This document shows positions 23,621-36,056 of a DNA stretch of 64,000 nucleotides, piece after piece. Numbering within the stretch: the first letter of the stretch is position 1; each line of letters starts with the position of its first letter. Location: assembly GCF_022539665.2 (NCBI RefSeq), contig NC_081331.1:8463534-8527533 (forward strand), read 5' to 3'. The position numbers and the translations under genes were made by a program. The notes under the pieces are model-generated. The model had not been told where the DNA came from and did not search any database. It saw nothing but the letters and a program-made list of their open reading frames with translations. This DNA comes from Daphnia carinata. Its lineage: Eukaryota; Arthropoda; Branchiopoda; Diplostraca; Daphniidae.

Positions 23621-23699
23621 TGAGGAACTAACTTCCACCTCGGTTTACGGACCAAAAAGGAGCACGGGCAGGGCCTCGACAGCGCTCAACCGTGAATAA
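23621..23699 (+). repeat. Dispersed repeat, copy 1
   Basis: This stretch, beginning TGAGGAACTAACTTCCACCT, is repeated at 29501-29592 in the same orientation with a 12-13 base difference in the middle. The element type is unknown. Confidence 0.7.
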
Positions 23700-24078
23700 T
23701 CTCATTAATCAAATCCCATCTCATTAAAGACGCTGAACAATACTTGCTCGTTCCTAGCACGATATACAGTAACAAGTGATTCTAGCCTAATTGTTGTTGT
23801 TTACATTGTTTGAGCATTAGCTGTTCTGTCGTAAGCGGAATTCACTAATTCCGATTCCACCATTCCATTGTTGCGTATTTCTATCCGGTGAGGAACAGCG
23901 TATGCGTCCATTACTCTTACAATAAACTATTGAAAAAAAGTGAAGAAATGAAGGAACATTGTAGGGGAGAAAGGAAGCGATTGGAACAAAAACTTATTTT
24001 TGCCAATATCGTAGCAATAATCAATTTCACTATACTGTTTTAGTACTATACGAATTTTTATCTTTCACAACAATAGGG

Positions 24079-24110
24079 CACCGAAATATTTCGGTGCAAT
24101 AGATTCAACC
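24079..24110. repeat. Right terminal inverted repeat of the Mutator-like element
   Basis: The segment is the inverted partner of 19650-19681 and contains the palindrome CACCGAAATATTTCGGTG. It is followed by the second AGTAAACTT duplication at 24111-24119. Confidence 0.8.
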
Positions 24111-24119
24111 AGTAAACTT

Positions 24120-25218
24120 TACAAAATTCTTTGCAGGCTTGCTGGCTTGGGCCAGGACTAGAAGTAATATGAAACCGTCCGCTACGATTGAAAACTTGAA
24201 AAGCTTCGTTCGTTTTGGGATAACATCCGCTAGATGTCGTAGATAGAATCGTTACTTCAAATCCTTATTGGATTTGAATGTGTACTAGTTTGGTATATGA
24301 TGTATCTTCTACGTTTTACAATGACTATAATAGTAAAATGTACAGAAAGAACTCCCGTGAACGTGAAACAAATAAAAACAAGCAAATGTCACCATCTGCA
24401 AATGTCGACGCCCCTCAGCAACGACTACGGACTCTTGATGCATTCGTTACCGGACTGTTTCGATTCCGTTGTGATGAGTGGGTGTTCATAGGTTGGTCTT
24501 GAAAGAATCTGCTTTATAGACGTATGGCATTCGTATTGTAGTTTTTCCAAAATGGTAGTGCACTGAATCGGCTCGTTGGTTTAGGCCCGATCGCCAAGTT
24601 ACATTACTGATGATTTCTTTCAACTTCTATCAACCTCAACATCTCCAAAAGCTGTACGTAAAGGCCTCGAACTACGCTCATGAGACAGTTTATGTACCGT
24701 TAAGAGGGAAAATTTCATACAGTGAAACACTAACAATTGGAGAAATTTGAAAAACCATTGCTCGCTGGCAATTGCGAGTGTGCTCATCAAACGCAAGCAG
24801 CCTTCGGCAATTCTTTTTGTGTGGGAATTTAGCTATTTTCTTAACGTCAATTGTTTTCAGCCTCAAAAGAACTTCTTCGTTTGCTTACATATAAGGGGGG
24901 GAAATACAGTTTAACTTTTATAGTTCTTTTTGTTTTCTCTAACTGAATTTTTTAATGAATTGTTTACCAAGGAATGATATTAAGTTTGTTTAAGATAAAA
25001 TTCATAAAATAAAAGATTACGGCTGAACGGTTACGGTGATACTGCAAAGGGTTTTAATTGATAAAAAAAGCGGATGAGCTATTTTAAGAGCAAGATTTTG
25101 AAAAATTTTGAATTCGGTGGAATCAGGAGTTGAAAAATGGGCCAACTTTACGGACGGCTTTTTTCAGCTAATTTTCAAAATAAAAATGTAATTATGTCAC
25201 GTCACGTCCCCGGCACCA
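24120..25218. other. Intergenic, no gene recognised
   Basis: Two short overlapping frames near 24278-24502 show no known motif. Nothing else supports a gene here. Confidence 0.4.
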
Positions 25219-25226
25219 CGAAGAGA

Positions 25227-26593
25227 CAGGCTGGTCGCGAGGCAATATGTACTACTTAGTACATAATCGCGCCTACAGTTTTCTTTATGGGGAAAGTGTG
25301 TGTTGTCGCCTCTAGGGCTTTGATTTGGTTGCTTTAATGGTTAAACCGTTAAAGTTAAACTAGTTAAACAAAAATGCGTGTAGCGCATGTCTTAATTTTT
25401 TTCGAAGCGAATAACATGAATTAGGTTTATATAAATTTATATTTACAATATTATGATAATGTACATAAATACTACAATATAATAAATACACATATATACA
25501 GTATATTACAAATTATACATATATATTTATACATACGTACAATTATATTTATATATTTATACATACAATTATAATATATATATTACTATTATATGTATGT
25601 ACAATAGTTATAGTAATTGAAATAAAGGAATATAAGAGAAACAATTTTTTAATTATTTGTCAGCAAAATTAATTATGATATTCGCTGATTTAATACATAA
25701 ATAATATAAATATAATATAAATCGATAGCCCTTGGTAAGGGCTATCCATTTTTAGGTAATTGTAATCAATATTTTCAAATCGAAAAAATTTTAAGCGCAA
25801 AATGTGTTTTTGTTGTTTTTCGATCTAAGGTTCTAATGGACGCAACCGATAAAAATAAAAAAATAGATGTTACACTTAAACTCTTTCCTTTTCTGAAAAT
25901 TTAACATAAATTTCATAGAATTAGATAGCTCTTAATAAGAGCTATCGATTGATGCAAAATTTGTCAATTTTAACTGTTTAGTTTCTTCATAAATAATTAT
26001 TAAAGAATTTCATGATTTTAGAAAGGAGGGGTGTGTGAAAAAGACGAAACTTTGCATTGATTGTTTGATGCTTAATCTTCGTCAAAACAGGAAACCATTA
26101 TAATATTTTTGTTCCTGGTGATTCCAGGAACAAGTTATTCTAAACGTTTACTTTTAAGCTGCTATATTTAACCCCAAAAATTACGTTTGAAAAAGTTGTT
26201 TTTGATAAACCATTATGGCGGCCATTTTTTTACCGCGCCAAGTTCAAATTTTAAAAAGTGTAAATAAGTGTAAAAATATTTAATTATAAGTACATATTTA
26301 CATTTTGTTTGTGTCTAGAAAATTTCAACATTCCGTCTTGTATTAAAAATTAAGTAAGATAATTTAAACAAATTTATTTCATGGGTTCTCATTTAATTTA
26401 CAATTTTAGGGTTCTTTTTCCACATATCCGCGTAGAAAACCACGTTTTTTTCCGCGTGGAAAAACTCCAAGCAGACAATATTAAAAAAAAAAAAACAATT
26501 GACTAACGCCCTGCGCGTTTGTCATTTACCCCATAAGAAAAAGTGCATCTGCAACTATGTACTACTTAGTACATATGTACTGAGACCATGTTG
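25227..26593. mobile_element. Small hAT-like element, copy A
   Basis: The segment is flanked by exact 8-bp direct repeats CGAAGAGA (25219-25226 and 26594-26601). The left end begins CAGGCTGGTC and the inverted right end CAACATGGTC, followed in both by a palindromic TATGTACTA..TAGTACATA block. An 8-bp duplication with CA-starting ends fits hAT. There is no transposase frame. Copy B at 36057-37704 shares most of the interior and has its own 8-bp duplication. The left interior (25430-25600) is very AT-rich. Confidence 0.78.
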
Positions 26594-27349
26594 CGAAGAG
26601 AACGAAAATTAACTATGTACTTCTTTTGAAAATGATCAAGCACAGAATTGTCACTGTAAAATTTCGTATTTTTTTTCCGACCCGTGTTCCGTCGGGTTAT
26701 CGGGTTGTCTGATCGTGTAGAGAACCTGATCATAAACAATCAATTTTTAATACGAACACAGTCGATCTAACTTCTCGTTTTTAATAGAAAAATCGATTCT
26801 CAGTTGGCCAAGCATAAATCGTTTTTTAAATGATTTCTTTTAAGGTGATATTTTACAAGATGACGTCGCGTCTTTTGGATTGAACCTGACCATCCAGAAA
26901 GAATACGAACCGACCAATCGTTTTTCGGTGCGGGTTGAGCGATGCAATGACGACTGACTGGGGCCAAGACCACTTCGAAATCTGTGGCTCTGTGCCGAGC
27001 TGCCGACAGGTAGACCCACTAGGTATGTTTGTATGAAAATAAAACTAACTGTAAATATTCTGGCATCGATTTTTTACGCCGATGATTTTTTTCATGAAAG
27101 CTAAAGCCATTAGCATAAAACGAAGATTCATTAATGTCGTTTTGCAATTTACTGTGCTCTTAGTCGATTTTGGCCTGCTTCGCAGCGCATTTTCTGGAGT
27201 CCTCTCCGCGTCGAAAGTTTTGCATTTTAGTCGAGAATCATTTCGCTTTCGCATTTTAGGCATTCCTCTCTCAGAAGCAGTTTGCAATGGAAATGGAGCG
27301 AATTCATAATCTCGCTTTGGACTACTTGCAGTATTTCTAATTAGGAAGT

Positions 27350-27883
27350 ATGAGTGTTAACATGTGTGGCAAGAAGGCTAATGTAGTTGGATCTGATGGT
27401 TTTCATAGGATGAATTTCTTGTATCAGGTACAGGTTTCTTATTGAAAAAATTCAGTTTAAAAATTTCTTTTAAATCAGGCATCTGTTGTGATGTTAAATG
27501 CTCTCCCGACTTGTCCATCATTAAGTTCCTTTTATGGTACTAATATTGTTAGTATTGGGAAAAAACTTCAACTAAAACTGTATGTTGATAAAACACAATA
27601 AAATCAAAAGTGACATCAGTAAATTTGTTTTTGAAATTTTAATACAATAAATAGGGATCCATCTTTGAAGCGAACTATGTGCAAAGGATGTAAGGTCCTT
27701 CTGATACCAGGCAAGACAGCAGAAGTTAGCATTCAGAAACCAATGACTTCAAAGAAAAAAAAAAGACAGAAAAAGTACAATAAAATCCAAGTCTGGAAAT
27801 GTCTGCTCTGTCAATGTGTGAAAAACTACATTTTAAAATCTGATTATGTATTGTGGTCAGAGCATCCAGTGCCCTCCACGTAA
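27350..27883 (+). CDS. RPP21: Ribonuclease P protein subunit p21 (RPP21)
   Basis: A zinc-binding subunit of nuclear RNase P, which trims tRNA 5' leaders. Three exons join in phase to about 135 residues: 27350-27427, 27479-27579, 27655-27883. The first exon has FHRMNFLYQ and the third DPSLKRTMCKGCKVLLIPG, giving the first CxxC of the Rpr2/Rpp21 zinc ribbon. After a lysine-rich insert come CLLCQC, the second cysteine pair, and LWSEHPVPS at the end. The start at 27350 is preceded by an in-frame TAA; a second ATG follows at 27362. AT-rich polyadenylation-like signals follow the stop near 27920. Confidence 0.88.
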
Positions 27884-30867
27884 CAAAAGTTTGGTGATTA
27901 AGCAATTTTGTGTAAAAAATAAATAAAATAAAAATTCTGAAAATTAATAATGGATATGGCTCAATAGTAAGGTGATCAGCAATAGTATGTTGGTAAAAAT
28001 ATGTTGCAAATTAAGGCATTGTGTCACTAAAACCAAAACTAAACATACAATTTAATATGAAGTCAATCAAGTAGTGTGATGTTAGAGAAATAAGATAAGC
28101 CTTTATTGGTAGACTGGATAATGAAATTTGACTACCATGCAGCATCTACAGCATTTCTGCAAGTTATACATACTAAACAGATTATTACACTGATATTGAA
28201 ATGCAATGTAACCGATAATTCTTGTATTTTACAATGATAACGCTGTTTAGAGAAAATACAGGCGATCAAACGTGGGATAAAAAGAATGTTCAATCCTTTC
28301 TGCTAACTTTTCGTACAAGTAGGCCTACTGCAATGTTAGAATTCCCGGATAATTGGAAAAACTATCTAGATTTGATTTTTCATTCCACTGTGCAACAAGC
28401 TCCAGCGTATAGGATCTGTTTAAGTTCAAATGAAAACAACCTAATGCTGTTGTTTTGAACTTTTGATTTAAAGTCCAATTGCGCATTTTCCTTTCGAAAG
28501 CGCCGTTGCCTTTTGCTTTTTTTGGCACTCGTTTATGGAGAGATCAGAGAGGTAGAGAGACTTTCGTAGAGTAGTCATAGTCGATAGATCATTCTATTGA
28601 CCATGGAGCAGTTATTATTATTAAAATTTTTGTAATTCTCATTCGTGAGGCTAAGAAATGAATGGAGTAATTGACTAGAGTAATTGAGAGAGCCAATACC
28701 TTTCGTCGCCCCGGGTGACGGAAATCGTAAGTTCCCAAACATTGGAATTACGCGTGTCAGTTTCCTTTAATGTAGGAGTCGGTCCGCTCCTTGAAGAACT
28801 CTGCGGATTGCAACGGCTGGAGAATATATCCCGGGGAATGAGGAGGCTGTAAACGGTATTACGGTTACGGTTACGTTGTTAATCTCAAATGCTCGTTTTG
28901 CAGGAGATAATGGGAGTGATAACTTGCATGCGATATTACCGAAGTCTAAATGGTAATAAAAAAGTAGAAAGGTTAAATACTGTCCCAGTGCACACTAGTA
29001 TCGTTCATACACCAACTGGCTGTTACCCTAAAAAATTAGCAATTGGTAAGTTGATGGTAACGGTCGTGCAACAGGTATGCGCTACGGTGGTCGATCTTGA
29101 TAAAATGAGAACGAGCATGTATGTCTATCACTCCCCAACAAAGATCGATACGGCCGTAATACTTTTCAACATTACAGGCCCTCATCTTGGCTCGTGGAGG
29201 GGACCGAAAGGGACATGAGTATAGGCTACATGCGACACTGGCCTAGGGGATCACCCGGCCAATGCCAATAGGTTAAACACTGATCCCAGTGCACACACGT
29301 ATCTTCTTGACTCAATCGGCTTTTTACCAAAGGTAAGTAAACCAGTTAAGTCGAATGGATGGTAAAGAGCCACTCAACGAGCAGAAAGATTGTACGTGTG
29401 GCCCGTCGTGATAGTATTGCGTAGAGCATGTAGATATCACTCCAAAGGACTAAACAACAGGCCTAAGCGGCCATGGTATTTGAATTCATACGATTTAATT
29501 TGAGGAACTAACTTCCGCCTCGGTCTACGGACCAAACAGGAGCACGGGCAGGGCCTAGGGGGAAGTTCCCGACGGCGCTCAACCGTGAATGATATTTCTT
29601 TTGTTTTTTTTGTTTTTTTGCAGGGTCATTTGAAAAGACGCGAAACTGTCCACCTGGCTTTCTTTTGCTTTCCGAAAACGATCCAAACCGAAACCCAACA
29701 GCTCGGTGGCCCGGCGGCCATACCTTTGTGAGTCCTTTCTTTGTTCTTGTCACGTTTTAAGTTTTATACCTCTCCGTTGTGTACCCCCCTCGCCCATCTC
29801 TGATATCATCAAATACATTTGATTTTTGCATCACCAATAGTTTTTTAGAGCCACCACGACGGGCTAGTGTAATGTTCACTTCAATGCGTCTTTGAGTATA
29901 TTTTTAGAACACACTACTTTCCAGTAGGACTGTGAAGACTGAATAGGAAATTTACAAATATGTCAAATATTGGATTCTACAACTTGACACTAACCAAACA
30001 CAATGAACTTGCATCCAAAATGCGTCGAAGTTTTGACGCTACAAGTTAATGTCTGTTCATCGTACGCTTTGGGTGGAAGTTGCTGACTTCCCGAATGATC
30101 AAATTATAAGGTGTCGGCTGCAAAATTGAAAGTGATCAAATCGCTTGCGTTAAGTATTGTATTCCCAATCAAACGAAAACTAGTTATGCCGACAAAAGGG
30201 ACTCCATGGAATTGTAAAACTTTTATATAGGAGGATATGGAAGAGCCATGCAGTCTTGCAGCATTCTAAAGGTAGCCATTTACATCCGCTGGGTTTTAGC
30301 CCATAACATCTGACAGCTTCTCCTCGTAACCCAATTCCTGAGAAAAATGTTATTGTTTAGTTTTAACAGCAGAGAACTAATGATCAGTGACCCCCGCCAC
30401 AAGAAAATGGGCATATTGGGTATTATAATAGCAACGGAAAACTAACCTTGATTAATTACCAAAGGAGTTGCATTCCCCAACGGAAAGGTTGACTAGACTA
30501 CAGGTGGTAATGACGGCATTGGTGATTAAACGTTACAAAGTTGCCGTAGCGTATAGACTGAATTGATATGACAAGTTGGGATAGGCAGTGGGTGGCAAAA
30601 GGAGTTACCGTTTCAGTGCTGGATCTTGCGAACCATTTTGGGGAGATGGGAGCTTGACCATAGCTTTCATTACATGTAAGCAATGAGAGAATTGATAAAT
30701 AAACAAACAAAAATTTTTATAGGGTCACTGATCTGTTCAATGGCGGCGTAGATAAACAAAAATAAAATAAACAACTGAACAAATAGCCTCTATTGCGATA
30801 CAAATGGCAGCTTTGGTACCTTCGTACAAAGCTGCATTTGAGGTTTAAAAAAAAGAATCACTAGATT
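27884..30867. other. Gene-poor stretch with short repeats
   Basis: Short frames (28222-28458 plus, 28325-28528 minus, 28889-29218 plus, 29508-29753 minus) have no recognised domains. A diverged direct duplication lies at about 28970-29050 and 29270-29345 (both with CCCAGTGCACAC). The dispersed repeat copy 2 is at 29501-29592. I see no convincing gene. Confidence 0.4.
29501..29592 (+). repeat. Dispersed repeat, copy 2
   Basis: This is the second copy of the 23621-23699 repeat, beginning TGAGGAACTAACTTCCGCCT, with an extra GGGGGAAGTTCCC-type stretch. Confidence 0.7.
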
Positions 30868-33800
30868 TCAAGCAACATTAATTACCTTAGCAACGTAGCG
30901 TAGAAGGATCACTGAGGCCACGCCTAAGGCAAAGCTGGCTACGTAAGGAACAAAGCCAAAGCTGGGAAGTTGTCTTTTCTTCAGTAGAAAAATCAAGCGA
31001 CGGATTTTTTCATCTGTATAGGGAGGATAACGATCTCTGACAAAAAAAAAAAAAAAAAATTTAATCTAAAATAAATAAATAAATATTTAAAAGAATAAGT
31101 CGATAATTAAACCTAAGCAATTGAGAAAAAAGTACACTATATACAGTCGTGCGTGAGACTATCTTAGTTGTTGTTTTCACAGATTTCACGCTTTTGAACT
31201 ATCTTCTCTTTTTTTAGTGAGGCCAATAAGGTAAGTTCATAAAAAAAAGCGTGGTGTGGTAAAAAAAAAAAAAAAAGCTGTGAAAGACACTTTCATCCAC
31301 AACTGTATATAAAAGATATATTATTAAACATACTTTCCAAGTGCCTCTCCCATCTTATCAAAACTCCGAATAAGGCAAGATTTCTTGTGTGTGAAAGTAT
31401 CAAAGCTGTATTTCCCATGGTAGGCTCCGATTCCACTGGCCCCAACGCCTCCAAATGGCAATTCTTCGACTAGAAAATTAACAAAAATAAAAACAAAAAC
31501 AACTATCAGCTTACGTACAAGGATTGGCCGAAAATTTAGCTGTATGGGCAAACATGAAGGTAAAACGTGCACAGAATTCAAAGACATCCGAAGGCAACCT
31601 GAAAACTGCAACATGACATCGTTGACACAAATCGAACCACAGCTAGTGTTTCCCGTTAAAAGATCGATTAATTTCTTGTTTTTAGAAAAGATGTACATGC
31701 TAAGCGGCTTCTCCCTAGACCAGTGTGAAAGAAGAATACAAATTATAGAAAAGTAAAATTATCAATAATAAAATTAACAGAAAGTATAAAAATGCATGCA
31801 GGAGAAGAAGGCATAAGTTGAACAGAATGAACTTAGGGCATCTCGGTTAGAATTGTGGATATTTCGATGAAGCAAACTACTTAGTAGCTAGGGAGTTAAA
31901 AAGAAGAATAGACTTAGTCATCCAATTCGACGAATGGAGGCAATAGGAATGGGTAGAAGATCGACTACTGTTGTGCGAGGAACACAGAAAATCATAATGA
32001 TCAATATCTCACCGGTAAATTGCATCATCGTGTCATTGACGCAAACACTACCACAAGATGTTTCCTCTAAAAAGGCTTGCTGAGTTTTCGCACTCCGCGA
32101 GAAGATATATATCGTCAAAGCTTTCTCTCTATGTAAGGACAAAGGAAATGTTGTTGGTAACATAATTTCTAAAACGTTGCTTTTCCGAAACAATGAAGCC
32201 ACGTCAACTATAATATTTAACCTAGCAAGGTTATTGTAAAATACGAATCTTCGCATACCAAATAATGGAGGATGTTAAAATGGGACAAAAAGGTGCCAAA
32301 ACTTTGTACCGTGCATTGATGAATTGAATCGCATCATAGGCACTTTCTACTTCTAATATGGGTAGAATAGGCCCAAATATTTCTTCTTGCATTACGGGAT
32401 CGGTTGGTTTTACGTCAATCAAAACAGTTGGTTCGATCCATAGGTCATCAGCGTCAACTTTGCCTCCGATTGCAATCTTACTGCCACCTAGCAATGCCTG
32501 CAGTCGCCTAAAATAATTTAAAAATCAATAAGATAAAGAGATAAAAACGAATACAAACAAAAACAAACAAACAAACAAATTAATTTAAACAAAAACATAA
32601 AACCCCGTTAGGTACTACGCACACATTACTACAGACTATTACGACAGTTAGGAGAAATTGAACTTACTGGAAATGGCGAACGTTGACAATTCGACAAAGG
32701 TCAGGTGAACTTTGCGGGTCCTCCCCATACCACTCGATCAAAATTTCTCGCATTTTATCAACCAACCGATCCTGTATTAAAAAAAAAAAAAGTTTAAGCA
32801 ACGAAGATTGCAACCTACTTTATGAAATTGCTATACCCGTGTAGATTTGTTACACAGGACGTAATCAGGCGCTATACAAGTTTGCCCACAGTTCACCATT
32901 TTGCCCCAGATGATACGCCGTGCTGCGATGGTCATGTCAACGGATTCATCAACGTACACGGGACTATATTGATTTCAAGTACAGTCGAAATTTATAAACT
33001 ATTTCGGCTTCAAAATGGTAAAATGTTATGCACCTCTTGCCGCCAAGTTCTAGGGTAACCGGTGTCAAGTGCTTGTTGGCTGCCTCACGGACAATTTTAC
33101 CAATGTTGGTTGACCCCGTAAAGAAAATGTAATCAAACTTTTGTTTCAAAAGCTCTTGAACATCTGAAGGCCCTCCGGTTACGACTTGAAAACATTCCTA
33201 CAAGAATATACGATAATTAGAAGAATTACTCATAAAAATAGTTCTTCGAGCTACTAACTGGATCCAAATAGCGAGGAATCAATTCTTCCAACAATTTAGA
33301 GGAGGCAGGGGCAATTTCTGAAGGTTTAATAACAACACAGTTGCCGGCAGCGATGGCACCAGAAACTGGGATCAGAGAAAGCTGAACGGGGTAATTCCAA
33401 GAACCAATAACTAAAACTACTCCGTATGGATCTTGAAGAATTACGGGCGTGTCCATCATTGTAACAAGCGTTTTAGGTACCTGGAAGTAAAACAGAAAAA
33501 TTAAAGAGCAGAGCATAAAAAGCAGTAAAGCAGTAATTCTTTACGGAATCAAACTAACCCTCTGGGGTTTCGACCATTCCTTGCAATTTTGAATCATGGT
33601 TCGAACATCTGACTTGAGAACTTCTACTTCCATTAGTTTCGCTTCAGGTTTCGGCTTGCGAAGATCTTTATACAGGGCGTTTAACAAATCCGCTTCATTC
33701 TCTTCGTACATGCGAAGAAGGTTCTCCAATTGTCGAACTCGAAAATTGACATCGCGGGTTTTCCCCGATGCGAAGGCAGCTCGAGCTTTCTGCATCACCT

Positions 33801-35554
33801 ACATCATGTAAAGACAGATGGTTGAAAAATTAAATATTCTTAACTGTGTTTAGGTGAAAAGGTGAAGACTTCGTTCATCAAACGTGAAAGGATATTATGT
33901 TTCTTTTACAGCAAAATACTTTTCCAGGATTTTTCGTCAACAGAAATTTTGAGCATATCCTTATGTAACTACATCTACATATGTCACTTTCAATTGAAAA
34001 CGAAGGCACCGACCACAAAACACCATGCAGCAGCAAAAAAATTTGAGAAAAACCAAATACTAGCGTTTCAACGACAAATGAAAATGTGTTCGTAACAGTT
34101 TTCGGTAAAAATGGAATGAAAAAACAAAATTAGGATATTTCCAAAACTAGTTGCCGAACGAATGGAGAGTGCATGGCGTTAAAGCAAAGCAACAACTTGT
34201 CAGACCTATTTCTTTGGGCTTCAGTACGTTTTGTTTTGCTACAGGGGAATTCACGCAGTAGAACCGAACCACACAATGCTTACCACTCCGTGATCCATGG
34301 TATTTTCAATAGCCATAATGGATCAGCTTTAAAAAAATTCGAAAAAAAAACACTTGCTTATGCCGATTCGAAATCAATGCAACAATTATGGATAACTCGA
34401 GCCCTCAGTTTCCTACACAGTCCTACAACTAAGCTGGTGAAGATATCGACTGTGGACTTGTAGACCCGACACGGATACAGCGATTGCATGAGCAGGCACT
34501 TGATATACCTCCCTTCTATCTCGTCGTGCTGGCCAAGGACAAAGCCTTGAGGGCCTTTTTCAAAGTGGGACACAGTTTCAGCGAAACAAAAAATATAATA
34601 GAAATAAAATAGAATAGAACGAAAAGACCTCAGCTCCAAAAGAAACACAAATAGAGAAAGAAAAAAAACGAGTTTGAAAATTGTATAGCTATCACATTTC
34701 GCTTAATTTGGGTAAGTTGTTAAAAACGTCGTTTAAAAAAAAGTGATATTCTTTGAAACATTTGGGAAGTCAATAATGATTAACTGCTTTGCACACATGT
34801 AACCCAGGCATCAAATGTAATCGTCAGATAGATAAATTTTATGACAGGCCATCAAACGAGGGTCGAGGGTTAAAACATTATGTCTACATGACAGTCCCTA
34901 TCTTTCTACAATCAGTTACGGAGCTCAGCAATGAAAATACATTGCCTGCTTACACCAAAGGCGAAGCGTCGCAGCTACAGATTCATTTTCTTATTTTAAA
35001 GTTTCACAAAAATAATTGCTGTTTTGAGTTCACACAACTTAATCAATTAGGTTCTATGCTACCTGGAATAATATTTCCTGGTTTCAATCGTTGCTTCAAT
35101 TCTTTAGCACTGAGCTATCTATGCACATAACGAAGATACATAAATCAATAGATTTAGAATAAAATAGAACAAACCAAGGTATTCAACTACAAATTAAAAT
35201 TTATGTAATGACCATTTCGGTTTCATGCTAGCCAGTTTTAACATACTTTGACCCCATTTAGTAGGGACAATCTGACCGTGAAATGTTAAAGATCAACAGG
35301 TTGTTGAACCTTATGAACTGGTAGTCTATGAAGCTGCTGACTTCCAACTCATAACGGAATGTAGACAGCATTGTAAAACAACAGTATAAAAGGGTTAGCC
35401 TAAGGAGCAAAAACAGAAGGACTATTTCATGAAAATTAGGCTTCAAGTCTGACAAAATTTTTGTTTTTCATGTTCTATTTTCATGTTTTGATTGAAATTT
35501 TTTATATGTATAAATGATTCAGAAACTTACAGTATCAGCATCACAAGTTGCCAT
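30868..35554 (-). CDS. Fatty aldehyde dehydrogenase, ALDH3 family, membrane-anchored
   Basis: This NAD(P)-dependent enzyme oxidises medium to long chain aldehydes and is anchored by its C-terminus. Ten coding exons join in phase to about 499 residues: 35531-35554, 33559-33798, 33259-33480, 33034-33197, 32837-32963, 32668-32771, 32310-32507, then 32013-32128 or 31599-31714, 31334-31469, 30868-31036. GSWNYP and FTGSTNIGK are cofactor-site motifs, TLELGGK carries the general-base Glu and [12 protein letters not shown] the catalytic Cys. [10 protein letters not shown] and [20 protein letters not shown] follow. The last exon ends with a hydrophobic helix ([18 protein letters not shown]), as in ALDH3A2. 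The start is an ATG in a 24-nt first exon (MATCDADT) whose donor phase fits; intron 1 is 1.7 kb. Confidence 0.92.
31599..31714 (-). other. Alternative exon 8b of the ALDH3 gene
   Basis: This 116-nt exon encodes [15 protein letters not shown], then [16 protein letters not shown]. It has the same length and splice phases as exon 8a. Including both would shift the frame because 116 is not a multiple of three, so only one can be used per mRNA. Confidence 0.85.
32013..32128 (-). other. Alternative exon 8a of the ALDH3 gene
   Basis: This 116-nt exon encodes [15 protein letters not shown], then [16 protein letters not shown]. It is the tandem partner of exon 8b, with identical length and phases and clearly diverged sequence. 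Confidence 0.85.
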
Positions 35555-36056
35555 GGTTACAGTGGGAATGACGACTGTGTCACAATAGATCTTCCGTTTT
35601 GATAACAACAAGTACTTACTCCAAACAACCTAGATCGTCTCAAGTGCTGCCTGAACACTGAGCTTGGATCAGCAGAATATTAATTGATCGAAACTGACGT
35701 TTCAGTCCAACTTTAGCAGACGAACGACGGCTTGAAACAACTAGGCCAAGCAGCCAGAGGCATGCATGAACAACGTTGTTCGCAAATATTTGAAAATAAC
35801 TCAAAGAAATATTTGTTTACGACTATATTTTGCAACTTAATTACTTGAAAAATTATTTGTGAACGATTTCGAACCACCTGAAAACCAAAATCCACTAAGC
35901 GACTAAGATCGGATGCTGAGTTGCCATGTCAGCTTTTTTATACAGACAACTCCATCTCTTTCAGCTGCCGACAGGGCTCGGCTCCGCGACGATCGGGCAC
36001 GATTTTGGCCGACCCGCGCGGTTTAAAAAAAAAAAAAAGGACAAACCGTTGCGGTT

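Larger units (their letters stand above)
19650..24110. mobile_element. TIR element with 9-bp target duplication, Mutator-like, carrying a RhoGEF frame
   Basis: The left end GGTAGAATCTATTGCACCG and the reverse complement of the right end GGTTGAATCTATTGCACCG match over about 32 bp, continuing with AAATATTTCG. They are flanked by exact 9-bp direct repeats AGTAAACTT (19641-19649 and 24111-24119). A 9-bp duplication is typical of the Mutator superfamily. The 4461-bp interior has no recognisable transposase; its only long coding frame is a RhoGEF, split by a Helitron. It is therefore read as a non-autonomous element, possibly one that captured a host gene. The alternative is that the RhoGEF inserted later as a retrocopy. 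The superfamily is an inference from duplication length. Confidence 0.75.

Noticed and set aside
25430-25620. AT-rich tract as a replication origin or MAR
   Set aside because: It lies inside a hAT-like element and composition alone is not evidence.
28889-29218. 109-residue frame as a gene
   Set aside because: No recognised motif, and the surrounding DNA contains duplicated repeat-like segments.
29508-29753. 81-residue basic frame on the minus strand
   Set aside because: Part of it is the dispersed repeat shared with 23.6 kb, and no domain is seen.
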